This document shows, piece after piece, positions 25,472 through 33,451 of a stretch of DNA of 41,036 nt (positions within the stretch are counted from its first letter, which is position 1; each line of letters begins with the position of its first letter). The notes beneath the pieces are model-generated. The model was not told where the DNA came from, did no database searches, and saw only the letters and a list, made by a program, of their open reading frames with translations. The stretch comes from an uncultured Collinsella sp. (lineage in GTDB: Bacteria > Actinomycetota > Coriobacteriia > Coriobacteriales > Coriobacteriaceae). Position numbers and translations under genes: made by a program. The stretch spans positions 1 to 41,036 of the forward strand of contig CABVDJ010000018.1 of NCBI GenBank assembly GCA_902497025.1, given 5' to 3'.

Positions 25472-25949
25472 GACCTGTCCTTTCGTTTGATGGGCGCGAC
25501 GCCGGGCGATCTGCCCGGGCGCGAGCGTTGCGTTCGGCGGCCTGCGTTGCGCGGTGCCGCCCCGCCCTTGGTCGAACTCTATAGTGCAGGTTATAGATTA
25601 AGCGATTCTTGAGCCAAGATTAATGTTGGATGAGTTTTTGGGTGGCGGTGAGGGGAGGGGAGAGATGTCCTTCTGGATGGCTAGCAGCGAGGTCTAATAC
25701 TTTTCCGAGAAGTGAACGAGCTAAATCGAACCCCCGAAGCATCGACACTTTAGGAGTACCGTTTCCTGCGGTTTCGGTACTGAAATCCCGCGATTTTGCC
25801 GACGAAAAATGTGGATGCTTCAGGGGTCCTAAAACAGACGTTCACTTCGCGGAAAAGTATTAGACCTTGGCAGCGGAGAGCGGTGACCTAACGGCAAGCC
25901 GGCGGCAGAAATGGGATAGGCGAAGCGCACCGATCGTATAGAATCAAAA
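25472..25949. other. Gene-free stretch before the AbiE locus
   Basis: These 478 bases hold the region upstream of the DUF4342 operon and repeat C copy 2 (25690-25867). Base composition becomes clearly more A+T-rich from about 25930, marking the boundary with the accessory region. Confidence 0.6.
25690..25867. repeat. Large hairpin repeat family C, copy 2
   Basis: Outer arms 25690-25718 and 25839-25867 pair in 28 of 29 positions. The interior (GCATCGACACTTT...GTTTCCTGCGGTTT...GGGGTCC) matches copy 1. The outermost bases differ from copy 1 but differ together on both arms, so pairing is kept. Confidence 0.8.
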
Positions 25950-25962
25950 ATGCGTTTCAAAA

Positions 25963-25979
25963 GTATGAAAATATCATAC
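25963..25979. promoter_or_regulatory. Candidate operator of the AbiE operon
   Basis: The inverted repeat GTATGA-AAATA-TCATAC lies in an A+T-rich region just before the antitoxin body. AbiEi antitoxins are known to bind inverted repeats and repress their own promoter, so this is the natural candidate site. Confidence 0.5.
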
Positions 25980-25988
25980 AATTGCAAC

Positions 25989-26612
25989 ATGAAGTACTTT
26001 AGCAACATAACGGCGATAAGCGAGCTTTCCGAGAGTGAGGGCGTGTTCACCACAGCCCAGGCGGCTCGTATGGACATCTCTCGAGATGCGCTGGCACACT
26101 CATGCCGCGTGGGGCGTCTTGAACGGATATGCCACGGCGCCTACCGGATGTCGGGCACGCAGCGCCGAGACACTGACGAGCTCAACGCTTTTTGGAAACT
26201 CACCAATCCCTCCCTTTGCGCGTGGGAGAGAAAACGCCAGTGGGATGGCATCGCCGTGAGCGGTACGACAGCGGCGAACCTACAGCAAATGGGCGATTTC
26301 TATCTGTCTCCCTACAGGATGACCGCGCCCATGCGCATCAATACGAGAAACGAATCCCTTTCTTTTGCAAAGCGCGAGATCGCTGAGCAGGACATCGTCT
26401 GGCTCGACGGCCTGCCGGTAACCAAACCCGAGCGCACGCTTGTCGATCTGTGCCTCGATTGCGAGGACCCCTCATTAATTATCGATGCCTATCACGACGC
26501 ACTTGGGCGTGGACTCAATACGCAGCGGCTGAAAGATCTCGTAAAGGAGAACTCTAAAACCGTCAAACGACGTGAGCTAATGAGGCCTCTGCTAATGGTG
26601 CTGAACGACTAA
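25989..26612 (+). CDS. abiEi: AbiEi-type antitoxin (type IV toxin-antitoxin)
   Basis: 207 residues if started at ATG 25989. The N-terminal winged helix reads GVFTTAQAARMDISRDALAHSCRVGRLERICHGAYRM, the standard AbiEi DNA-binding plan, and VTKPERTLVDLC marks the C-terminal domain. No start has a good ribosome site. ATG 25950, six bases after TATAGAAT, could be a leaderless start and would add 13 residues; 25989 is preferred because it lies after the candidate operator. AbiEi represses the operon and opposes the AbiEii nucleotidyltransferase. Frame is intact. Confidence 0.8.
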   Translation: MKYFSNITAISELSESEGVFTTAQAARMDISRDALAHSCRVGRLERICHGAYRMSGTQRRDTDELNAFWKLTNPSLCAWERKRQWDGIAVSGTTAANLQQMGDFYLSPYRMTAPMRINTRNESLSFAKREIAEQDIVWLDGLPVTKPERTLVDLCLDCEDPSLIIDAYHDALGRGLNTQRLKDLVKENSKTVKRRELMRPLLMVLND

Positions 26613-26627
26613 CGCGAAACGGAGGAC

Positions 26628-27518
26628 ATGGTGAAGTACAAGACACCTGCCGCATTGGAGATGGCTGTTAGGAATGCCGCAAGGCAGTCGCCGATGGATA
26701 CTAATCGGGCAATCGCTGGTTTTTACTTTCACCGTCTGTTGTGCCGCGTTTTTAAGGGAGACGACAGTCGCTTCGTGCTCAAGGGCGGCCAAAGTGTCCT
26801 AGCGTGAACGCTCGATGCGCGTGTTACAAGAGATATTGACTTGGTCGCTCAAGAGGAGAGTCTCGAGGAAGCTATTGCCGACCTGGTGCAGGCGGCCTCG
26901 ATTGACCTAGACGATTTCGTTTCGTTTGTCTTTGATCGCGCGGAGCAAATTAAGGCAGAGGATGAGTATCGATGCGGTACGAAGGTGTGGTTAACTCCCT
27001 TTATGGGAACCAAGAAGCTACAACCAATTTCAATTGATTTGGTAGTTGATGAAGTGCGGGGACTTGAGCCTGAAATTCTTGCACCGGTCGATCGTTTGGA
27101 TATCGAGGGGCTCCCAGTTTGCGACTATCGGGTATGTCGAGTGGAGAGCGCCCTTGCAGACAAATTGCTCGCAATGATGGAACTGCATGACGGTCGAGCA
27201 TCTTCGCGAATCAAGGACATCGTCGACATCTTGGTGTACGCGAAAACTTGCTCCGTCGATGGGGCAACGCTTGCTGAGAGAGTTGAGAAAGAAGCGGCTG
27301 CTCGCAAGATAGCAATGCCGAAAGAGTTCGTGGCGCCTCTTTGGTGGAAGCAAAATGGCTCTGCGCAGTACGCAAAGATGGCGAGGCAGGCGGGAGTGTT
27401 TGAGCTCGCGGGGAATATTGCCGGGGCGGAAGAGGTCGTCAATCGGTTATATGCGCCATGCTTTGATCATTCGACGAATGTGTGCAAATGGAATCCTCAA
27501 ACCATGAGATGGGAGTAG
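26628..27518 (+). pseudogene. abiEii: AbiEii-type nucleotidyltransferase toxin, interrupted by one in-frame stop
   Basis: Read from ATG 26628 (GGAGG upstream) the frame gives 59 residues ending FVLKGGQSVLA, then TGA at 26805-26807, then continues in the same frame TLDARVTRDIDLVAQEE to 27518. Joined, it is a normal 296-residue AbiEii protein. The stop falls inside the catalytic motif GG...R-T-x-D-I-D, where an Arg or similar is expected, so one base change (for example CGA to TGA) explains it. GTG 26631 is an alternative start. The toxin should be inactive unless the stop is read through; the partner antitoxin is intact. Confidence 0.88.
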
Positions 27519-27529
27519 CCCAGATAGCT

Positions 27530-27564
27530 AAGCCGGCGGCAGGAGTTGGTCCTACCGCCGGCTT
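27530..27564. terminator. Two-way hairpin terminator between abiEii and the HsdM/S-like gene
   Basis: A 15-bp stem with one mismatch (27530-27544 with 27550-27564) lies between convergent genes. On the + strand it is followed by a moderately T-rich stretch. Confidence 0.65.
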
Positions 27565-27587
27565 GGGGTGTTTCTGATGCTTCTGTT

Positions 27588-29024
27588 TTACTCGCAGGTC
27601 TGGTCGAGTGCCTCGACGACGGCCTTTTTTGCGGCTTCGAGGTCGCGCTGGGCTTGGGCGACAGCGGCCTCGGCTTGTTTCTTTGTCCTTACGACCTCGG
27701 CAAAGCGGTTGATGGATTCGCTATACTCGCGCGTACGCGGGTCGAGCGCCGGTGGGACTTCGATCTCGAACAGATCGGTAGGGCGGATGGCGTGGCTGTA
27801 CTGATTGTCGGACAATACCTGCAAAACTATGGACCCATGGCCGTCGGTGAGGTACGCCGCGACCATCTCTGCATACACCATGCGCTCCTCGTCGGTCATC
27901 GTTGGAATCGCCGGGCGAATGGCGGTGGTGTTGTGCGAGGCAACTAGATGCTGCTTTGCATCATCGATGCCGACCACAAGTAGGTTCGACGCGCCGTAAC
28001 GACCGAGTATGCGCGGCATGACGATATCGCCGCAACGAAGCTCGTAACGAGCCAACACGTCTGGACTTACCTTTACAGGTTCGGAATCCAGCTCCGACGC
28101 GCCTTCCGCAACATCCTTGGGCAGCAAATAGCCGTTGCGGAAATCCTGAGATGAAATGCGGCGCACCTCGACAGCGTCGATGTCATCCGAGGTGGTGCTG
28201 TCTCGGGGCATAAACGGCACCACGCGCATAAAGCTGTCGCCGAGCGTTGCGCTGTAGTTTTGAGCTACGGAGATCAGGCCAACCCTGCCTTTGGAGAGCG
28301 CGGCGTGGTGTTGGAGTAGCTTGCGCGTTTCGAGCTCGACGGTTTCAATGGAAACCGTTTTGCGTGAGTCGCACTCGATGCCGCTCCAGTCAGGGGAGAA
28401 AGCCAAGGGAAGATTGGGGTAGCGAGCCCCGTCGGCAAACCGAAGGCGTGGCATGGGCGTGGCGGCATTGCGGAATGCAACGCTGCGATTTCCCGTCGAC
28501 AATACAATAAGTGCGTACATGCCGTGCATCGGAGATTCGGCGAGCGGGTGATATAGGACGCTTTCGATGAGCCCCTCGCGCAACAGAATCGCGCGTGCCT
28601 GCTCGGCGTTGTCCAAAGACTCGAACGGTAGCAGTACGGCAGCTCGAGTTCGACCGGAGAGGGCTAGTGCATACAGGCACCAGAGATAGGCCTCCCAATC
28701 GCAGAAGCCCAGGTAACCAGGCTCCAGATCATTAATGAGCGCCTCACATGCGCTGTTGATTTCGCGAAAGCGTTTCCGAACGCAGGCTGTGGCATCGATA
28801 AACACCGGCGCCGCGTCGCCATTGTCCGTGTTCTGCTTGCCAGGCTCAAGCTCACAAATATTGGGCACGCCGTTACCGTTTAAGGTAAAGCACTTAGCGA
28901 GATCTTCGGCATCCACGGCGCCGGGTAGACGTACGGTGAGCAGACGGCTGTCTTGTTCCAGGTTAAGCGCGCGCGAGAGGGCGGCGGCAGTGAGGCGTGG
29001 CAATGATGATGTAGTTTCACGCAT
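27588..29024 (-). CDS. Hybrid type I RM-like protein: HsdM C-terminal-type half + single HsdS-like recognition domain
   Basis: 478 residues, ATG 29024 with GAAAGG upstream. Residues about 95-185 resemble the part of N6-adenine methylases after the NPPY motif: TRAAVLLPFESLDNAEQARA, LLREGLIESVLYHPL and MYALIVLSTGNRSVAFRNA. No NPPY and no SAM-binding motif are seen. Residues about 245-430 resemble an HsdS target-recognition domain (IDAVEVRRISSQDF, LRCGDIVMPRIL, VASHNTTAIRP, FEIEVPP), and the last 45 form a coiled coil. It may bind DNA or protein as a recognition factor without methylating. The upstream gap carries A+T-rich palindromes. Function unknown. Confidence 0.65.
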   Translation of the reverse strand: MRETTSSLPRLTAAALSRALNLEQDSRLLTVRLPGAVDAEDLAKCFTLNGNGVPNICELEPGKQNTDNGDAAPVFIDATACVRKRFREINSACEALINDLEPGYLGFCDWEAYLWCLYALALSGRTRAAVLLPFESLDNAEQARAILLREGLIESVLYHPLAESPMHGMYALIVLSTGNRSVAFRNAATPMPRLRFADGARYPNLPLAFSPDWSGIECDSRKTVSIETVELETRKLLQHHAALSKGRVGLISVAQNYSATLGDSFMRVVPFMPRDSTTSDDIDAVEVRRISSQDFRNGYLLPKDVAEGASELDSEPVKVSPDVLARYELRCGDIVMPRILGRYGASNLLVVGIDDAKQHLVASHNTTAIRPAIPTMTDEERMVYAEMVAAYLTDGHGSIVLQVLSDNQYSHAIRPTDLFEIEVPPALDPRTREYSESINRFAEVVRTKKQAEAAVAQAQRDLEAAKKAVVEALDQTCE

Positions 29025-29064
29025 GTATAGAGCCCTTTCTTCTCAGTGAGTTTATATTAGCAGA

Positions 29065-29112
29065 AGAATTTAAAAAATTCTAATGACGAGAACAGCGCAT
29101 TGTGCTATTCTC
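29065..29112. promoter_or_regulatory. Paired inverted repeats in the divergent intergenic region
   Basis: AGAATTT-AAA-AAATTCT (29065-29081) and GAGAACAGC/GCTATTCTC (29088-29096 with 29104-29112, one mismatch) lie between two divergent units. They are candidate operator sites. No protein is assigned to them. Confidence 0.4.
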
Positions 29113-29205
29113 GAAGCAATCCAAATCCAACTCAATACCAACTGCTTGATGCGAACGCTTTGCGTCTTTAGGCAAATTGCATTATCAAACAGGAGGATTC
29201 CACTT

Positions 29206-29265
29206 ATGAAACTGCAGGTTAGATCGATAATCATCGCTCTAGCGTCTAAACATTCTAAAGCCTAG
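29206..29265 (+). CDS. Short leader-type open reading frame (19 residues)
   Basis: Encodes MKLQVRSIIIALASKHSKA. AGGAGG at 29191-29196 is the best ribosome site in the region, 9 bases before the ATG. It lies 44 bases before the CPYC-protein gene. It could be a regulatory leader peptide or a tiny amphipathic peptide. The optimal ribosome site is the only direct support. Confidence 0.45.
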   Translation: MKLQVRSIIIALASKHSKA

Positions 29266-29309
29266 AACAGACTCCTTATAAGCGCCCACCACAGAAAGGA
29301 AGGTCATTC

Positions 29310-30227
29310 GTGAAGAGTAAAGACGGCATCTACAAAGCATTCCTCAGTGCGATCGACGAGGATCTCCGCGACATGTGCGAAATGAACGGAAAGGTAGAAC
29401 GGTCTCTTCCGTGTCCGTACTGCGGCGAGAAGAACGTCGAGCGCCTGGCCAAATCGCTCGTTGGCGTGCTGGAAGAGCGCTCGCCCGATATTCCCGGGCT
29501 GGTGCCCGAGCAGTATCGAGCCGATGTACACGAGGCCCGCGAACTTTTGACTGCCGCGACACTCGCTTTGCTGCCACTGTATTTTCCCCCGCGCGATAGC
29601 CGCATAGGCAGTGTAGCGACTGTGGTGAGTATGTTTAGGCACGGGCGTACTGCGGGCTTTAAATCGGCTGGTGTTCTCTTGTTCGAGGAAGTTGCGACAG
29701 GGATGAAGTACAGCACCAAGCAGGGTGCCTATATCCCGTCCTCCTTCGTGCGCCATACCGATGGCAGAAAGCCATGCGACCGGCTGCACCGCGATGGATC
29801 GCGTGGCTTTACGGCGGATGAAGATGATGCCGTCATGTTTTATAAGCGCTACCTCAAGGTGCAGCGACGCGTGTTCGATACGAGTCCGCGTTTCAACTTT
29901 GAGTTATGCGTCAAACGCCCGTTTGAGGCACTTTTGGACGAACGACACACTTTTTATTACATGGAGGAAAAGATGGAAATCGATTTGACCAACAAAGTAC
30001 ACGGACTCGAAAATCGCTATCTCCTCAATATCAAGCATCATAAAGATTACGACCTGCTTGACAAGCTGATGATCCATGCACTGCTTGCGTACCTGGGCGA
30101 CACAACGGTCTCAACTGCTGCTCGCGAGAGTTATCTGGCGCAGGCCGAGCGCCTGATCGGTCACGCGACCAAGTCGCCGCACTCGGCACAGCTCAATGAG
30201 GACGACGGCGACGATCGCATTGCTTAA
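29310..30227 (+). CDS. Unknown protein with CPYC motif, first gene of the VirD4-ClpP cluster
   Basis: 305 residues from GTG 29310 (AAAGGAAGG upstream). LPCPYCGEKN at 33-42 is a single CxxC, either half a zinc site or a redox pair. The rest is mixed alpha/beta with an Arg/Lys-rich middle (about 140-195) and an acidic end. No signal peptide or membrane helix is seen. I do not recognise a family. It is 37 bases before the VirD4-like gene and reads in the same direction, so it is probably part of the same operon. Confidence 0.7.
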   Translation: MKSKDGIYKAFLSAIDEDLRDMCEMNGKVERSLPCPYCGEKNVERLAKSLVGVLEERSPDIPGLVPEQYRADVHEARELLTAATLALLPLYFPPRDSRIGSVATVVSMFRHGRTAGFKSAGVLLFEEVATGMKYSTKQGAYIPSSFVRHTDGRKPCDRLHRDGSRGFTADEDDAVMFYKRYLKVQRRVFDTSPRFNFELCVKRPFEALLDERHTFYYMEEKMEIDLTNKVHGLENRYLLNIKHHKDYDLLDKLMIHALLAYLGDTTVSTAARESYLAQAERLIGHATKSPHSAQLNEDDGDDRIA

Positions 30228-30264
30228 CAACCACTAACGCCACGGACAAGAAAGGGGTCACGCC

Positions 30265-31749
30265 ATGCCAGTCATCAAGATGTACGGCTACGAGGCCGCG
30301 CAGCAAACGGAGTATCAGACCAAGAAGTGGGCGACTAAGGAGGAGATGCGGGCGCTGTCGTCCGGCGATGAGCAGCGCGACGTGATCCTGGCGCAGGGTG
30401 CCACGGTGGCGTTCTACGAGGACGACAAGCATTGGGAGACGAGTGTGTCCAACAATGTTTTTGCCTTTGGAGGTACCGGCAGCGGCAAAACGGCGAGTTT
30501 CATTTTGCCCAACCTGCTCAATCACCACGAATGCTGTTATGTGGTCACAGACACCAAGGGTGAGCTGCTGCGCCGTACGGGGAAAGGCTTTGAAGAGGAC
30601 GGCTACGAGGTAACGGTTCTCGATACTGTTAATCCCGAGCAGTCGGCCGGATACGACCCTCTGCGTTACGTGATGGATGTCGAGGATATCCCCACCACAG
30701 TGGCGGCAATCATGGAGGGGGTCGATCCTGACGGCCGTAGCCTTAGGTATGATCCGTTCTGGAATAACGCGAGCGACCTGCTGCTTCGAGCGATTGTTGG
30801 AATCCTGTTCCTCCTGGAGACCCTTGCCGGCACCCTTACGCCGGGTGAGGACCCCAATGCCCCGCGCCGCTACCTTAAGATGAACAACGTCTTTAAACTG
30901 GCTGCGCTCATCAAGGTTACGGGAGATGGTGAGGGGCGATTCCCGTTGGACTACCTTGTAGAAGAGGTGGAGTCCAGGGAGTTTCTCGATAAGTTTGGTG
31001 CGGAGAACGCTGATCTGTATGGCGTTGAGCAGTATCGCGATTTTCGAGGTGCGGCAGATAGGACGCTTAAGAGTATTCTGATCACGCTCAATGCAACTAT
31101 CTCGCGGCTTAAGACGCCTCAGCTCATGCGCGTTTTTGAGAATGACGAGATGCGTCTTGATCGTATTGACGAGGGCAAGCGCATGATCGATCTTAAGGTG
31201 AGCGACAACGATTCGGCTAATGCATGGCTTGCGAACGTTGCCCTTAAGCAGCTGTTTAACCTTGCCCAGCGCCGTGCCGATGCCAGCCCCAGCGGCCATT
31301 TGCAGCGTCGCGTGCAGTTTGTGCTCGATGAGTTTCCCAATATGGGCCGCATCCCCGATTTTGAGCGCAGCATTGCGACTGTGCGCAGTCGCGGCATTAG
31401 CTTTTTGATGTGTGCGCAATCGCTGAGCCAGCTCGATGTCGTGTACGGCAAATCCACGGCGCTTACCATCCTCGATAACTGCGATAGTTTGGTCTATATG
31501 GGCGGCGGCAGCAACATCGCGACGCAGAACTACATAAGCGAACTGTGTGGCGAGTCGGTTTTGGGCACCAAGTACGTGGGCGCCGAGCGCACTGCCGTAG
31601 ATGTGCGCGGTTGCGTGATGACCCCAGGCGAGGTTGGGCTTATGCCCCGCACCGATTGCCTGGTCAAGGTGACCGGCATGCGTCCCTTCCGCGCCAAGAA
31701 GTACTTTTGCGCCGATCACCCCAATGCTGCCAAGTGGCTGAGGGATTAG
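30265..31749 (+). CDS. VirD4/TraG-family coupling ATPase, soluble form
   Basis: 494 residues. Walker A GGTGSGKT (69-76) is followed by FILPNLLNH and VVTDTKGELLRRTG; Walker B is QFVLDEFPNMGRIPDFE (from 351), followed by ATVRSRGISFLMCAQSLSQLD. All are hallmarks of type IV coupling proteins, which form hexamers and feed DNA or protein substrates into secretion channels. The N-terminal membrane helices found in most members are missing: only about 60 residues precede the ATPase core and none is hydrophobic. No relaxase, VirB4 or other conjugation gene is in the window. A terminator follows. Confidence 0.87.
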   Translation: MPVIKMYGYEAAQQTEYQTKKWATKEEMRALSSGDEQRDVILAQGATVAFYEDDKHWETSVSNNVFAFGGTGSGKTASFILPNLLNHHECCYVVTDTKGELLRRTGKGFEEDGYEVTVLDTVNPEQSAGYDPLRYVMDVEDIPTTVAAIMEGVDPDGRSLRYDPFWNNASDLLLRAIVGILFLLETLAGTLTPGEDPNAPRRYLKMNNVFKLAALIKVTGDGEGRFPLDYLVEEVESREFLDKFGAENADLYGVEQYRDFRGAADRTLKSILITLNATISRLKTPQLMRVFENDEMRLDRIDEGKRMIDLKVSDNDSANAWLANVALKQLFNLAQRRADASPSGHLQRRVQFVLDEFPNMGRIPDFERSIATVRSRGISFLMCAQSLSQLDVVYGKSTALTILDNCDSLVYMGGGSNIATQNYISELCGESVLGTKYVGAERTAVDVRGCVMTPGEVGLMPRTDCLVKVTGMRPFRAKKYFCADHPNAAKWLRD

Positions 31750-31787
31750 CCCTTGCAGCTTTGTGTACCCCATCTTGCATGTTTTGT

Positions 31788-31829
31788 CGCACGGCTTCCG
31801 TTAGTCGTAAGCCGTGCGGTCCAGTTTTT
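31788..31829 (+). terminator. Intrinsic terminator after the VirD4-like gene
   Basis: Perfect 10-bp stem (31788-31797 with 31809-31818), then GTCCAGTTTTTG. Transcription of the clpP-like gene may be partly separate. Confidence 0.75.
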
Positions 31830-31864
31830 GCCTCCTTACCGATTCCGTTTAGAAAGGAATTACC

Positions 31865-32467
31865 ATGCCCGTTATGTATCGTGAGCCCAGCATCATAAAG
31901 AAGTCCAAGGACGGCCGTGTTGCCGCTGTCGATATGGCAAGCGAACTGCTCAACAGCCGTGTGCTGCTGCTGGAGGGCGAGGTCAACGATGCGACCTGCA
32001 ACGGCCTTATTAAGTCCATGCTGGTGCTGGAGCATCAAAGTGCGACCGAGCCCATCACCCTCATCATCAACAGCCCGGGCGGCAGCGTCACGGCGGGGCT
32101 GGCGCTCATCGACACCATGCAGTCGCTCGATTGCCCCGTGATCACGGTGGGCGAGGGCGTCGTGGCCTCGATGGCCGCGGTGATCTTGGCCTGCGGCGAC
32201 CACCGTCAGGTGTACCGCCACACGCAGGTGCTCATCCACCAACTGATGGGCGGCACGGGCATGGCGCAGCAGACCGATATCGAGATCGTGGCCCAGCATA
32301 CAGCGGCCATGCGCGCCGAGCTGGACGAGCTGCTGGCCGAGCATGGCAACCTGAGCGCCCAGGAGTTCCACGAGCTCACCGAGCGCGACTGCTGGTGCAA
32401 CGCCAGGCGCGCTCTGGAGCTGGGCCTGGTGGACGAGGTGATTGCGCCCAGCAAGAAGGCGCTCTAG
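31865..32467 (+). CDS. ClpP-like serine protease in accessory DNA
   Basis: 200 residues, ClpP/crotonase fold. The catalytic triad appears intact: S102 in VVASMAAVI, H125 in VLIHQLMGG and D175 in TERDCWCNARRALELGLVDEV. The oxyanion strand INSPGGSVTAGLALIDTM is typical. It differs from housekeeping ClpP in a spacing shortened by two residues between Ser and His, and in an odd N-terminus. ClpP-like proteins in mobile DNA can act as head-maturation proteases or with special ATPases; here the nearest ATPase is the VirD4-like protein. GAAAGGAATTACC precedes the ATG. Confidence 0.85.
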   Translation: MPVMYREPSIIKKSKDGRVAAVDMASELLNSRVLLLEGEVNDATCNGLIKSMLVLEHQSATEPITLIINSPGGSVTAGLALIDTMQSLDCPVITVGEGVVASMAAVILACGDHRQVYRHTQVLIHQLMGGTGMAQQTDIEIVAQHTAAMRAELDELLAEHGNLSAQEFHELTERDCWCNARRALELGLVDEVIAPSKKAL

Positions 32468-32541
32468 CGGGGCGCATGCCTTACAAGTACGTTGTGCAGG
32501 GCGAACAAGTGCGTAAATTCACAGCCAGAAAGAGGTTGAAC

Positions 32542-33360
32542 ATGAACAGGATTTGGGACGTCGATGGCATTGAGTGGGAAGACCTGCCCATCGTGAGCGA
32601 CCTGCTGTGCGCTGCGGACACAAAGATCCTGGCGCGTGAGGTTGCCCTTCGATACGGCGGCAAGCCGGACGGCCGCGGCCGTGGCGATAGCGAACGCAGC
32701 CTAAAGCGCGCCCGCCGCAAGGTCAAAAAGCTGCGGAAGATAGATCCCGAGCCCAGCGACAAGATCATCCTGTTGCCCAAGCATGTCATCAATCGTCGCG
32801 ATGCGGGCCACGGTTTTGGCTATTACGACGTAGAGCCGTGCGCCTTTACGCGCAGTGGCGTACAAAAGTCAGGGGAGGACGCGTGTGCTGAGGTATACCC
32901 GTGGGAACTGTTCCTACTGAACGAGGAGCCTGCAAGCGTCGTTCTGGGCTATCGCGTATGGCTCGGCGGCGAATGGGACCTATGCGAACGTTATCGCTTT
33001 TTGGCTGTAGTGTGCGCCAGCGCGCTGCATCGCGTCCGCGAGCAAAAGGAGCTGCGCAAGTGCCTCAAGAAGGACGATGCAGCCTGTGACATGGACGAGG
33101 ACGAGGCGATCGAAGGTGTTCGCCAAGACGTGCTGTATCCCGAGGAAGTGATCAACGCAAAGCTCGGCGGCTATTGGGATGCGAGCCTGGGGCTCGATCT
33201 GCCCTGGAAGGACGAACATCGGCAGACTTGCACGCGGATCGACAGGGCCATCGATGACTTGTTTGCCGAGGAAACGAAGCGCTGCGCTGCAGAGCTTGGG
33301 AAGAAGCTCGAGCGCGGGTATGAGGAGCGCGGGGAGGTACTGAACGGGATGTCCTTGTGA
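32542..33360 (+). CDS. Unknown cytoplasmic protein of the VirD4-ClpP cluster
   Basis: 272 residues from ATG 32542 with AGAAAGAGG upstream; an in-frame ATG at 32476 lacks a ribosome site. The N-terminal part reads DGIEWEDLPIVSDLLCAADTKILAREVALRYGG, helical. A strongly basic stretch follows (about 58-75, KRARRKVKKLRK), then mixed alpha/beta and a helical end. The basic patch suggests nucleic-acid contact. No family recognised. It starts 75 bases after the clpP-like stop. Confidence 0.7.
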   Translation: MNRIWDVDGIEWEDLPIVSDLLCAADTKILAREVALRYGGKPDGRGRGDSERSLKRARRKVKKLRKIDPEPSDKIILLPKHVINRRDAGHGFGYYDVEPCAFTRSGVQKSGEDACAEVYPWELFLLNEEPASVVLGYRVWLGGEWDLCERYRFLAVVCASALHRVREQKELRKCLKKDDAACDMDEDEAIEGVRQDVLYPEEVINAKLGGYWDASLGLDLPWKDEHRQTCTRIDRAIDDLFAEETKRCAAELGKKLERGYEERGEVLNGMSL

Positions 33361-33451
33361 ATGGTTGCTGGCGGTCCGATAAAAAACTGTCCGGACGGAA
33401 TGATAGAACGATAGCGAATAGCATCTGTACTTTAAGGAGTAAAGGAAGATC

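Noticed and set aside
32131..32541. Upstream extension of the unknown gene through the clpP-like gene
   Set aside because: The extension overlaps the protease in another frame; ATG 32542 has the better ribosome site.
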